Assembly: GCA_964530525.1 (NCBI GenBank)
Contig: CAZHBH010000017.1
Location: forward strand, 1-37,263
Length of the DNA stretch: 37,263 nucleotides
Direction of reading: 5' to 3'
Source: CAYNQN01 sp964530525
Lineage (GTDB): Bacteria; Actinomycetota; Acidimicrobiia; Acidimicrobiales; Acidimicrobilacustridaceae
In this document: in pieces, positions 25,617 through 33,215 of the stretch
How the letters are laid out: each line of letters opens with the position of its first letter
Position numbering within the stretch: position 1 is the stretch's first letter
Notes under the pieces: generated by a model
What the model was told of the DNA's origin: nothing
The model's database searches: none
What the model saw: only the letters and a program-made list of their open reading frames with translations
Program-made: the position numbers and the translations under genes

Positions 25617-26428
25617 CGCTGCGGGAAGACCCAGTCGAAGCGCTGGCCGCCATCGGCTCGTGGATCGACGAACCACTCCGTGCCGAAGGCCATCGCGAAC
25701 CAGTCGTCGGGCAGCGCCACGAACGTGGCCAGCGTGCGGAACAGGCCCCCGTCCGACGAGGCCTGAGACGCGTGCGCCGCCATCGACGCCCTCTTGCGGT
25801 GCAGGAAGTCGGTCACGTCGACCCGGTGCGTGATCTCGTCGCTGTCGGAGTACCAGCCGCTGGTGTCGGGAACCTCGAACTGGTCGGGCAGATCGGGACC
25901 CCCGTCGAGCCCCGGCAGCAGCTGCGCTGCGAGCTCTAGGAGGCCTCTGTCGAAGGTGGCCTCCAGGACGTTCGGGGTGCCGGCAAGCTCGCCTGCTCGT
26001 CGACCCACGTGGTGCACCTGCACGTGGTCGGGGTGCCCATAGCCGCCGTTGCGATCGTAGGTGGTGAGCACCTCTGCGCCCTCCTCCGTCAGCACCGAGG
26101 CGAGCCTGGCCGCGGCGAGATCCACGTCGGTCCTGGCGAACGCCCCCGGGGGTACCTCGGAAGCGATGTGGCCCGAATCGGGGAAGTCGAGGAAGACGAC
26201 GCGCTGCACACCTAGGAGCTCGGCGGAGGCCTCCGCCTCCCTGGTGCGGCGCTGGGCGATCGTCTCACCCCCGGAGAGCATCGCCGCATCGAGCTCGCCG
26301 ACCTCACCTCTCGTGGCGAAGACCAGGACGGTCCGGTGGCCCTCGGAAGCCGCTCGAGCGAGGGTGCCCGCGACGAGGATCGCCTCGTCGTCCGGGTGGG
26401 CGTGGAAGGACACCAGCGTCGCAGCCAT
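25613..26428 (-). CDS. PIG-L family N-acetylglucosaminyl deacetylase (MshB-like)
   Basis: A 271-residue zinc-dependent deacetylase. HPDDE at residues 11-15 supplies the metal-binding His and Asp and the catalytic Asp, and GHPDH at 131-135 supplies another metal His. The family removes acetyl groups from GlcNAc-linked inositol (MshB in mycothiol, PIG-L in GPI anchors) and from related compounds. ATG 26428 is the start with a CAAGCT box six bases upstream; a longer frame to 26467 is open but lacks family character. It is coupled to the flippase-like gene downstream and divergent from a second GT4, mirroring GT4 plus deacetylase pairs of mycothiol or GPI synthesis. Confidence 0.88.
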   Translation of the reverse strand: MAATLVSFHAHPDDEAILVAGTLARAASEGHRTVLVFATRGEVGELDAAMLSGGETIAQRRTREAEASAELLGVQRVVFLDFPDSGHIASEVPPGAFARTDVDLAAARLASVLTEEGAEVLTTYDRNGGYGHPDHVQVHHVGRRAGELAGTPNVLEATFDRGLLELAAQLLPGLDGGPDLPDQFEVPDTSGWYSDSDEITHRVDVTDFLHRKRASMAAHASQASSDGGLFRTLATFVALPDDWFAMAFGTEWFVDPRADGGQRFDWVFPQR

Positions 26429-26434
26429 CGCCCC

Positions 26435-26440
26435 AGCTTG
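26435..26440 (-). promoter_or_regulatory. CAAGCT -10-like box of the PIG-L gene
   Basis: On the minus strand CAAGCT ends six bases before ATG 26428. Only the conserved A2 and T6 match TANNNT. Confidence 0.3.
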
Positions 26441-26502
26441 CCCCAAGCGCACCCGCTGATCGGGCACGCTCCGCCCTCGACTCGGCGCTGACCTGGCAGG
26501 TC

Positions 26503-26508
26503 TAGCCT
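26503..26508 (+). promoter_or_regulatory. TAGCCT -10 box ending six bases before an ATC codon
   Basis: TAGCCT, then GGAGGT, then ATC GAA in the frame of the GT4 gene. Expected transcription start falls on or next to the ATC at 26515. GGAGG (26509-26513) can pair with CCTCC (26522-26526) in a small hairpin. Confidence 0.45.
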
Positions 26509-26514
26509 GGAGGT

Positions 26515-27705
26515 ATCGAAGCCTCCTCGTTCCCAGGCCTTCCCCCCACGGCGTCGGGCAAGCTCCGCATCGGGTTGGTGAGCGACTGCTACCTGCCCCA
26601 GGTGGGGGGCATAGAGATGCAGGTGCACGACCTCGCGCTGCACCTCGCCTCCCGGGGCCACGACGTACAGGTGATAACGCCCATCGCCGGCCCCACCCAG
26701 GTCGACGGGATCAGGGTCCACCGCCTCGACGTGCCGCTCCTGCCGCTGAACGTCCCGTTCACCCCGAAGACCTTCAAGATGGTCGCCGAGCTGCTGGCTG
26801 CCGAGAGAGTCGACGTGGCCCACTTCCACGGCGGCATCGTCTCGCCCCTCGCTTACGGGGCCGCGTACAGCTGCCAGCGATCCGGCATCCCCACGGTGAT
26901 CACCGTCCACTGCCTCTGGAGCTACGTGACACCGGTGTTCGCGGGCCTCGACACCCTCTTCCGCTGGCGGGACTGGGATGCCGTCCTGTCGGCCGTGAGC
27001 AGCGTGGCCGCAGAGCCCATCCAGCAGATCTGCGGCCCCGACCGCGACGTGATCGTGCTGCCCAACGGCATCGACAGCTCGCAATGGGCGCTCGAACCCG
27101 CAGAGCGGGCGGGGGACGACACCGTCACCATCGTCACGGTCATGCGCCTCGCGCCGCGCAAGCGGCCCATGCACCTGCTCAAGATGGTCAAGCGCCTCGC
27201 CGAGAGGGTCCCCGAGGTCCCCTTCCGCCTGGTCGTGGTGGGAGACGGCCCCGAGCGGGTCTCGCTGGAGCGCTACCTGGCTGCGAACGACATCGGGCAC
27301 CTGGTCCACCTGGTGGGCAGGCGCAGCCGGGAGGAGATCCGACGGATCTTCGCCAACTCCGACGTCTTCGTGGCACCGGCCAACCTGGAGTCGTTCGGGC
27401 TCGCCGCCTTGGAAGCCCGGTGCGCGGGTCTGCCGGTGGTGGCCAAGTACCGCACGGGCATCCGCGAGTTCGTCGAGCACGGGCGCGAGGGCCTCCTGGC
27501 GCGCACCGACCGCGACATGGTCGACCAACTGGCCAGGCTGCTGCGCGACGCGGAGCTGCGCAGGGTCATCGGCAAGCACAACCGGGACGTGCCCGTCCCC
27601 GTCGAGTGGCCGGTGGTGACCGACATGAACCTGGCCGCCTACAGGGCGGCCATCTCCGGTGACACCCGGCGGCCCGCCCTCGTGACGAGGCGGGCCAGCC
27701 CGTAG
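26515..27705 (+). CDS. GT4-family glycosyltransferase (PIG-A/PimB-like)
   Basis: A retaining GT-B enzyme. The first strand and loop read KLRIGLVSDCYLPQVGGIEMQ, followed by HDLALHLASRGHDVQVITP. The acceptor domain has VAHFHGGIVSPLAYG and HCLWSY, and the donor domain RLAPRKRPMHLL and NLESFGLAALEARCAG with the E-x7-E pair. By memory its N-terminus resembles PIG-A. The first ordinary start codons in frame (TTG 26575, GTG 26578) fall inside the first beta strand. The only codon matching the promoter spacing is ATC 26515, giving 396 residues; this start is inferred, and TTG 26575 is the fallback (376 residues). The 3' end overlaps the convergent PAP2 gene by 67 bases. Confidence 0.85.
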   Translation: MEASSFPGLPPTASGKLRIGLVSDCYLPQVGGIEMQVHDLALHLASRGHDVQVITPIAGPTQVDGIRVHRLDVPLLPLNVPFTPKTFKMVAELLAAERVDVAHFHGGIVSPLAYGAAYSCQRSGIPTVITVHCLWSYVTPVFAGLDTLFRWRDWDAVLSAVSSVAAEPIQQICGPDRDVIVLPNGIDSSQWALEPAERAGDDTVTIVTVMRLAPRKRPMHLLKMVKRLAERVPEVPFRLVVVGDGPERVSLERYLAANDIGHLVHLVGRRSREEIRRIFANSDVFVAPANLESFGLAALEARCAGLPVVAKYRTGIREFVEHGREGLLARTDRDMVDQLARLLRDAELRRVIGKHNRDVPVPVEWPVVTDMNLAAYRAAISGDTRRPALVTRRASP

Positions 27706-28454
27706 CCAACGGCGAACACGACGGCTCCGCCGACGGCGTCGAGCACGTAGTGGTTCCCGGTGATCACCACGACCAGCACGGTGAGCACCGGGTACGCCAC
27801 GGCCACCACCTTCATCCACACGGTGCGGACCCTGCCCAGAAGGGCCGCACCTGCCCAGAAGGCCCATCCGCAGTGCAGGCTGGGCATGGCGGCGAACTGG
27901 TTCGAGATGGCCTGCACCGCTGCGGAGTCGAACGACCACACGGTGGGGTAGCTCACCAGGGTGTCGACGAAGCCGAAGCTGCGGCCGTCTCCCATCACGT
28001 CGAGGAGGCGCGGAGGCATGAGGGGGAAGAGGGCGAACCCTGCGAGGCCCAGGAGGGTCCCGAACATGAGCGTGTTGCGCCACAAGGGGTAGTCGTCGGA
28101 GGCCCGCATGTAGAGCCACACGAGCGTGGCGAGGGTTCCCACGATGTAGGCGACGCTGTAGAAGTAGTTGCTCGCCACCACAAGCGGCGTGAAGCGAAGG
28201 GCCCAGTCCTGGATCGTGAGCTCCTGGTATATGCCGAGCGCGCGCTGGGCGTCGATGATCCGCAGAGCGTTGGCGAACGCGGCACCGGGCCCGCTCTGGG
28301 TGAGGTCGCGGATGAGCTCGTAGAAGACGTAGACGACCCCGACGATGATCAGCTCACGCCACCAGCGCAGGGTCGAGCCGTCGCTCAGCTGCCGTCCCTT
28401 CGGACGAGGTGCGGGCTCGACCTGGCCGTGGTCGCTATTAGGGTCGCGAGCCAT
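27639..28454 (-). CDS. PAP2-superfamily membrane protein, Aur1/inositol-phosphotransferase-like
   Basis: A 271-residue protein with about six membrane helices. The active-site motifs are MPSLHCGWAFW (His194) and TGNHYVLDAVGG (His235), the C2 and C3 motifs of the PAP2_3 group that includes Aur1 inositol phosphorylceramide synthase and bacterial inositol-phosphate transferases. A simple lipid phosphatase is the alternative. The ATG at 28454 shares two bases with the ATG of the divergent beta-glucosidase gene, and a TAAGAT box for it lies inside that gene. Next to PIG-L and GT4 it supports an inositol-lipid theme. Confidence 0.85.
   Translation of the reverse strand: MARDPNSDHGQVEPAPRPKGRQLSDGSTLRWWRELIIVGVVYVFYELIRDLTQSGPGAAFANALRIIDAQRALGIYQELTIQDWALRFTPLVVASNYFYSVAYIVGTLATLVWLYMRASDDYPLWRNTLMFGTLLGLAGFALFPLMPPRLLDVMGDGRSFGFVDTLVSYPTVWSFDSAAVQAISNQFAAMPSLHCGWAFWAGAALLGRVRTVWMKVVAVAYPVLTVLVVVITGNHYVLDAVGGAVVFAVGYGLARLVTRAGRRVSPEMAAL
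28439..28444 (+). promoter_or_regulatory. TAGGGT -10 box of the beta-glucosidase gene, inside the PAP2 coding region
   Basis: TAGGGT ends eight bases before ATG 28453. The box corresponds to codons 4-6 of the divergent PAP2 gene, read on the other strand. Confidence 0.5.
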
Positions 28455-29661
28455 GTCTGTCTCATCTTACGATCGAGGCGCCAGAGCGTTCCCCGACGGG
28501 TTCTGCTGGGGCGCCGCCACCTCGGGCCACCAGGTGGAAGGCGGCAACGTGGGCAGCGACTGGTGGGACTGGGAGAACCGGCCCGACACCGTCTGCGCCG
28601 AGCCCAGCGGGGACGCCTGCGACCAGTACCACCGCTACCCGGAGGACCTGAAGCTCCTTGCGTCGCTGGGCCTGGGCGCCTATCGCTTCTCGGTGGAGTG
28701 GAGCAGGGTGGAACCCGAGGAGGGCCAGTTCTCCGCGGCGGCCCTCGACCACTACCGCCGGGTCGCTGCCGAGTGCCTCGCCAACGGGATAGATCCCGTC
28801 GTCACCTTCCACCACTTCACCTCTCCACGCTGGCTCGCCGCCGACGGCGGGTGGCACGACGCGCGGGTCGTGGACCGCTTCACCCGCTTCTGCGAGCGCG
28901 TGGTGATGCACCTGGGTGACCTGATCGCGGTCGGTTGCACCATCAACGAACCCAACGTGGTCGCGTTCGTGGGATACCGGATGGGTCTGTTCCCCCCCGG
29001 GATCGTGGACGACGGGCTGTTCGCGGAGGTGTGCAGGAACTTCATCGCCGCCCATCGCCGCTCCTACGAGGTGCTCAAGGCCGGCCCGGGAGACTTCCCC
29101 GTGGGCCTCACCGTGTCCATGACCGACTACCAGGCCGTTCCGGCCGAGGACCCCGAGGCGCTGCAGACCCGCGATCGGATCAGGGCCGAGGTGGAGGACC
29201 AGTTCCTGGAGGCGTGCCGCGGCGACGACTTCGTCGGCGTGCAGGCCTACAGCCGCACGCGCATCGGTCCTGGAGGTCAGCTGGGTCCCGAGGAGGGCGT
29301 GGAGGTCGTGCCGGTGGGATACGAGTACTGGCCCGAGGCCCTGGGGGCGACGGTCCGCCGTGCTTGGGAGGTGACGGGCCACGTGCCCGTGCTGGTGACC
29401 GAGAACGGCCTGGCGACCGACCACGACCCCAAGCGCATCTCCTACCTGCGGACGGCCCTCGACGGGCTGCTGGACTGCATCGACGACGGGATCGAGGTGC
29501 GGGGCTACATCGGCTGGAGCCTCCTCGACAACTTCGAGTGGATGCTGGGGTACAAGCCGCGCTTCGGCATCGTGGAGGTCGACCGTCGCACGCAGCGGCG
29601 CACGGTGAAGCCGAGCGGCGAGTGGCTCGGACAGGTGGCCCGGGCGAACGCCCTGACCTGA
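28453..29661 (+). CDS. GH1 beta-glucosidase family glycoside hydrolase
   Basis: A 402-residue retaining glycosidase. The N-terminus FPDGFCWGAATSGHQVEGG is the GH1 signature. The acid/base Glu166 is in TINEPNVV, the nucleophile Glu317 in VTENGLAT, and WSLLDNFEW closes the aglycone site. There is no signal peptide, so it works in the cytoplasm. Short of the usual 440-460 residues, yet all motifs are present. It may recycle glucosides or trim the glycolipid made by the neighbouring genes. The start ATG 28453 overlaps the divergent PAP2 start in a CATG, and the stop codon lies in a hairpin. Confidence 0.93.
   Translation: MSVSSYDRGARAFPDGFCWGAATSGHQVEGGNVGSDWWDWENRPDTVCAEPSGDACDQYHRYPEDLKLLASLGLGAYRFSVEWSRVEPEEGQFSAAALDHYRRVAAECLANGIDPVVTFHHFTSPRWLAADGGWHDARVVDRFTRFCERVVMHLGDLIAVGCTINEPNVVAFVGYRMGLFPPGIVDDGLFAEVCRNFIAAHRRSYEVLKAGPGDFPVGLTVSMTDYQAVPAEDPEALQTRDRIRAEVEDQFLEACRGDDFVGVQAYSRTRIGPGGQLGPEEGVEVVPVGYEYWPEALGATVRRAWEVTGHVPVLVTENGLATDHDPKRISYLRTALDGLLDCIDDGIEVRGYIGWSLLDNFEWMLGYKPRFGIVEVDRRTQRRTVKPSGEWLGQVARANALT
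28464..28469 (-). promoter_or_regulatory. TAAGAT -10 box of the PAP2 gene, inside the beta-glucosidase coding region
   Basis: On the minus strand TAAGAT ends nine bases before ATG 28454. It overlaps codons 4-6 of the beta-glucosidase. Confidence 0.45.
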
Positions 29662-29679
29662 GGGGCCCAAGGCCCCTCA
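29659..29679 (+). terminator. Hairpin that includes the beta-glucosidase stop codon
   Basis: TGAGGGGCC (29659-29667) pairs perfectly with GGCCCCTCA (29671-29679) around CAA. The first three bases are the TGA stop. No T run follows, so termination strength is uncertain. Confidence 0.5.
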
Positions 29680-29736
29680 CTGCCGCCGACCGGACCCGCC
29701 AGACGGCCCAGCTGGGGGCCAGACCCAACCTGCGGG

Positions 29737-29742
29737 TACGCT
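29737..29742 (+). promoter_or_regulatory. TACGCT -10 box of the GtrA gene
   Basis: TACGCT ends nine bases before ATG 29752, giving a leader of zero to three bases. Confidence 0.4.
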
Positions 29743-29751
29743 CGGCCCTCG

Positions 29752-30225
29752 ATGGAGACAGTCCCTGCCTCGCCTGCACCGGCGCGCTCGGTCTTGTCGC
29801 GGGCGGTCTTGAAGGTCCGCGTGCACGGCCCGAAGTACTTCGCCGTCTCGATCGTCAACGTCGTGCTGGGGCAGGGCCTGCTGTTCCTCTTCTACGTCCT
29901 CGCTGGGTTCGAGTCGTGGACGTCGAACATCCTCGCAGTGTCGATCAGCGCCATCCCCGCCTACTACCTCACCCGGGCCTGGGTGTGGGGCAAGCGCGGA
30001 CGCAGCCACATCTACAAGGAGGTGCTGCCGTTCTGGGGCTTCGCCTTCGCCGGGCTCTTGCTCTCCACCGCTGCGGTTTGGGTGGCCTCGGGCATCTCCG
30101 ACAACCCCCTGGTGCCCAACCTCGCGAACATCGCCGCCTTCGGTCTGCTCTGGGTGATCAAGTTCTTCATCCTCGACGCCTTCATGTTCGGCCGCCAGCA
30201 CCACCACCCGACAGACGACGACTAG
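29752..30225 (+). CDS. GtrA family membrane protein
   Basis: A 157-residue protein with four predicted helices (about residues 29-50, 57-76, 92-112 and 120-140), a positively charged N-terminus and the family pattern KYFAVSIVNVVLGQG and YYLTRAWVWGKRGR. GtrA proteins are linked to transfer of lipid-linked sugars across the membrane. Placed after the glycosidase and before a methyltransferase, it fits a second translocation step in the glycolipid region. Confidence 0.88.
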   Translation: METVPASPAPARSVLSRAVLKVRVHGPKYFAVSIVNVVLGQGLLFLFYVLAGFESWTSNILAVSISAIPAYYLTRAWVWGKRGRSHIYKEVLPFWGFAFAGLLLSTAAVWVASGISDNPLVPNLANIAAFGLLWVIKFFILDAFMFGRQHHHPTDDD

Positions 30226-30232
30226 GCCCCAC

Positions 30233-30853
30233 GTGGACGCTGCAGCGCGGGCCGCGGCCGAGGCCGCACGAGGCTTCATGCCCCCGGCTGAGGGGGAGGC
30301 TCTCTACGAGGCGGCCTCCAGCGTCGCCGTGGGCGGTTCGCCGATGCTGGAGGTCGGCAGCTACTGCGGGAAATCGGCCCTCTACCTGGGTGCTGCCGCC
30401 CGAGAGCGCGGGACGATCCTGTTCGCACTGGACCACCACCGGGGATCCGAGGAGAACCAGGCGGGTTGGGAGCACCACGAGCCGGACCTGGTGGACGCGC
30501 GCACCGGCAAGCTCGACACCCTCCCCACCTTCCGCCGGACGGTCCACGACGCCGAGCTCGAAGGGGTGGTCGTGGCGGTGGTGGGCGACTCGCCGACCGT
30601 GGGACGCCACTGGGCGACCCCGCTCTCTCTCCTGTTCATCGACGGGGGCCACGGCAGCGCGCCGGCGCACCGCGACTACGAGACCTGGACGCCGCACGTG
30701 GAGCCGGGGGGACTGCTGGCCATCCACGACGTGTTCCCCGACCCAGCCGACGGCGGTCGGCCCCCCTACGAGATCTACGTCCGTGCCCTGGAGAGCGGGT
30801 CCTTCGGCGAGGAGCGGGCCTGCGGCTCTTTGAGGGTGCTCAGGCGGCTCTAG
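30233..30853 (+). CDS. Class I SAM-dependent methyltransferase (Methyltransf_24 type)
   Basis: A 206-residue protein with motif I LEVGSYCGKSALYLG at about residues 39-53, LFALDHHRG near 62-70, and LLFIDGGHGSAPAHRDYETW (about 132-151), the pattern of the Methyltransf_24 group whose members methylate small hydroxylated or sugar acceptors. GTG start, seven bases after the GtrA stop. Its TAG stop shares CTAG with the convergent lipoprotein gene. Substrate not known. Confidence 0.85.
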   Translation: MDAAARAAAEAARGFMPPAEGEALYEAASSVAVGGSPMLEVGSYCGKSALYLGAAARERGTILFALDHHRGSEENQAGWEHHEPDLVDARTGKLDTLPTFRRTVHDAELEGVVVAVVGDSPTVGRHWATPLSLLFIDGGHGSAPAHRDYETWTPHVEPGGLLAIHDVFPDPADGGRPPYEIYVRALESGSFGEERACGSLRVLRRL

Positions 30854-31746
30854 CCGCTCGAGTCCTGCGAGCCGCCGGGGAAGGCCAGGCGGAAGAGGGT
30901 CCCCAGGCCGAGGTCGCACGAAGGATCGTTCTCGCCGCCCGCGGCGGTGAAGCCGTAGAGGGACCCGGCCGCCGAGTCCACGGTGAGCCGACCGTAGGGA
31001 TGTGCGCCGGTGTCGGAGCCCCCGAACGACGCCAGGAGCTCGTAGCCCTCGCCCTGCGTGCTGACGCGGAACACGGTGCCCAGGCCGAACCGCCCACCCT
31101 CGGATGTGAGCCCGTATAGCCAGGTGCCCTCAGGCACCAGGGGCCCGATCGGCCGCGAGCCGTCTGAGCCGCCCTCGAAGGCGTGGTGGACCCGGAAGTC
31201 GGAGCCGTCCGGGGCCACGCTGAATGCGACCCCCTCGCTCGCCACGCCGCCGGCGGCGGTGAGGCCCCACAGCCTGCCCTCGGCGACCACGAGGGGCCCC
31301 TCGGTCGGCCGCTCGCCGTTCGAGGGCCCGGGACCGAACTCGTGCACCACCCCGTAGCCGGAGTCCGCGTCGAAGGAGAAGATCAAGCCCGCATCCGCGC
31401 TCCCACCGGTGCGAGAGGTCCCGTATGCCCTCGACCCGTCGGGGCCGACTGCCAGGGTTCCCCGAACCTCCTCCAGGCTTCCCCTGACCGTGCCGTGGGC
31501 GACGGAGCCGTCGCCTTCCCCGAACGCGTGGAGCGTCTCGATCCCCTCGGCACGCTGCTGGTCGACGGGAACGGTGGGGCACGGCCCCCTCCACGAGGTG
31601 GGGCCCGACGGGTCTTCCTGGCCCTGCCCGCACGCGACGAGCGCCCAGGCCACGAGGGTGATCACCACCGCGGTGCCGAGCACCGCCGCCGGGGGGCGCG
31701 AGCGCACCTCGCCGGGACGAGTGGGTTGGATCCCGGGCCTGGTCAT
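30850..31746 (-). CDS. Predicted lipoprotein with GloVer-type tandem repeats
   Basis: A 298-residue secreted protein. Residues 21-39 form a signal segment ending LVAC, a good lipobox with Cys39 as the anchor. After a linker there are about four repeats of 40-50 residues with the core pattern G-x-L-x(4-8)-L/A-Y-G-x-T-x-x-GG-x(3-6)-G-x-x-F, centred near 99-124, 150-176, 202-226 and 252-286. These match the choice-of-anchor GloVer repeats seen in surface proteins, probably a beta-propeller. Function unknown. It starts five bases after the GNAT stop; GGAG abuts the ATG, so initiation probably depends on coupling. Confidence 0.8.
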   Translation of the reverse strand: MTRPGIQPTRPGEVRSRPPAAVLGTAVVITLVAWALVACGQGQEDPSGPTSWRGPCPTVPVDQQRAEGIETLHAFGEGDGSVAHGTVRGSLEEVRGTLAVGPDGSRAYGTSRTGGSADAGLIFSFDADSGYGVVHEFGPGPSNGERPTEGPLVVAEGRLWGLTAAGGVASEGVAFSVAPDGSDFRVHHAFEGGSDGSRPIGPLVPEGTWLYGLTSEGGRFGLGTVFRVSTQGEGYELLASFGGSDTGAHPYGRLTVDSAAGSLYGFTAAGGENDPSCDLGLGTLFRLAFPGGSQDSSG

Positions 31747-31751
31747 CTCCG

Positions 31752-32222
31752 CTAGCTGTTCGGCCGCCCGGTGGCCGGGCTGGCACCCTCCGAGGTGTCG
31801 TAGCGGTACACGTTGGTCTCCCGGGGCTCGAAGCCGATTCGCCGGTAGAGGCGGTTGGCCGCTTCGCGGCTGGGCCGCGAGGTGAGGTCGACCGTCTTGG
31901 AGCCGGCGGCCGCCGCCATCGCCAGAGCGTGGCGGTTGAGCGCCTCCCCCACTCCGGCGCCGCGGGCGCCCTCGTCCACCACCACGTCCTCGATCCAGGC
32001 CCTCACCCCCGTGGGGATCCGGAAGAGGACCAGCGTGAGGCTCCCCACGATGGCTCCCTCGTAGCGCGCCAGGAGCAGGACGGAGGCGGCAGAGGCCACG
32101 ATCTCCTCCAACTCGGCTCTGGTGGGGGGAGGGTTGGACCTCGACAGCTGCGGGATGAGCCGCTCGAAGGCCTCGACGACCTCGTCGGTGACCAGGGTGC
32201 ACTCGGCAACTTCCACGCTCAC
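31752..32222 (-). CDS. GNAT family N-acetyltransferase
   Basis: A 156-residue acetyl-CoA-dependent transferase. IEDVVVDEGARGAGVGEALNRHAL (about residues 76-99) carries the R/Q-x-x-G-x-G pyrophosphate loop as RGAGVG, and EAANRLYRRIGFEPR near 121-135 is the typical C-terminal helix. The substrate cannot be predicted. GTG start at 32222 with a TAGGTT box seven bases upstream; the lipoprotein gene follows in the same unit. Confidence 0.9.
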   Translation of the reverse strand: MSVEVAECTLVTDEVVEAFERLIPQLSRSNPPPTRAELEEIVASAASVLLLARYEGAIVGSLTLVLFRIPTGVRAWIEDVVVDEGARGAGVGEALNRHALAMAAAAGSKTVDLTSRPSREAANRLYRRIGFEPRETNVYRYDTSEGASPATGRPNS

Positions 32223-32229
32223 GACGGCA

Positions 32230-32235
32230 AACCTA
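32230..32235 (-). promoter_or_regulatory. TAGGTT -10 box of the GNAT gene
   Basis: On the minus strand TAGGTT ends seven bases before GTG 32222; no Shine-Dalgarno. Confidence 0.5.
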
Positions 32236-32345
32236 GACCGCCGGGAGGGCCAGCTCCTCCTGGCTCACCTCGCCCGACGCGCACGCCGCCGGGACGATGG
32301 GCGCGGTCTGCCTCGCGGGGAGCCTCGCCCGTCGGCTCGGGTCCT

Positions 32346-32351
32346 TAGACT
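32346..32351 (+). promoter_or_regulatory. TAGACT -10 box of the PAC2 gene
   Basis: TAGACT ends six bases before GTG 32358, another leaderless arrangement. Confidence 0.55.
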
Positions 32352-32357
32352 GATCGG

Positions 32358-33215
32358 GTGGAGGAGATGGACCACGTCCGCTGGGAGGCCCAGCCCTCCC
32401 TGGAAGGGCCAGTACTGATCCTGGCTTTCGGCGGGTGGAACGACGCCGGCGAGGCGGCCACCGCAGCCGTGCGATACCTCGAGGCACGCTGGAAGCCGCG
32501 GCGCCTGGCGACCATGGAGCTGGACCCCTTCTTCGACTTCACCACCAACCGGCCGCAGGTGCGCTTCGGCGACGACGGTCGCAGGGAGGTGTCGTGGCCG
32601 GAGATCACCCTCTCCACCACCTCGGGCCCTCCAGAGGCACCCGCCGTGGTGACCCTCCTCGGCGACGAACCCCAGCTGCACTGGCCCGCCTTCGTCGACG
32701 CGGTGGTCGCCATGGCACGTCACGTTCAGGCCAGCCGCGTCATCAGCCTCGGGGCCATGCTGGCCGACGTGCCGCACGCTCGCCCCGTGACCATATTCAG
32801 CTCCGGCGTGGACGAGGAGATGATGCGGCGCTTGAACCTCATGCCCTCCACCTACGAGGGACCCACTGGGATCACCGGCGTTCTCCAGGTGGCCTGCCAG
32901 GACGCTGGCATCCCGTCGAGCTCGCTGTGGGCGGCGGTCCCCTCGTACATCCCCATCGCCCCCTCGCCCAAGGCCGCCGTCGCCCTGGTCCACAAGGTCA
33001 CCGGCCTGCTCGGCATGTACATGACGACGAGCGAGCTGGACCAGGCAGCCACCCTCTACGAGCAGGAGGTGAGCAACATGGTGGACCGTGACGACGAGAC
33101 CGCCGAGTACGTTCGCCGACTCGAGCAGAGCTACGACGAGAACGAACCCCAGCTGTTCACCGACGGCGACAGCCTCGTGGCCGAGGTGGAGCGCTTCCTG
33201 CGCAACCAGGACTAG
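32358..33215 (+). CDS. PAC2 family protein
   Basis: A 285-residue protein of the actinobacterial PAC2 family, related to proteasome-assembly chaperone 2. LILAFGGWNDAGEAATAAVRYL (about residues 20-41), RVISLGAMLADVPHARPV and WAAVPSYIPIAPSPKAAVALV are the conserved blocks. Bacterial members are structurally trimeric with unknown function; no proteasome gene is in the window. The GTG start is set by the promoter spacing, though ATG 32367 is in frame with GGAGGAG too close upstream. The stop shares CTAG with the convergent NUDIX gene. Confidence 0.88.
   Translation: MEEMDHVRWEAQPSLEGPVLILAFGGWNDAGEAATAAVRYLEARWKPRRLATMELDPFFDFTTNRPQVRFGDDGRREVSWPEITLSTTSGPPEAPAVVTLLGDEPQLHWPAFVDAVVAMARHVQASRVISLGAMLADVPHARPVTIFSSGVDEEMMRRLNLMPSTYEGPTGITGVLQVACQDAGIPSSSLWAAVPSYIPIAPSPKAAVALVHKVTGLLGMYMTTSELDQAATLYEQEVSNMVDRDDETAEYVRRLEQSYDENEPQLFTDGDSLVAEVERFLRNQD

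Noticed and set aside
26212..28119. Long minus-strand open frame across the GT4 gene
   Set aside because: It is antisense to clear glycosyltransferase motifs and shows biased composition. Only its ends coincide with real minus-strand genes in other frames.
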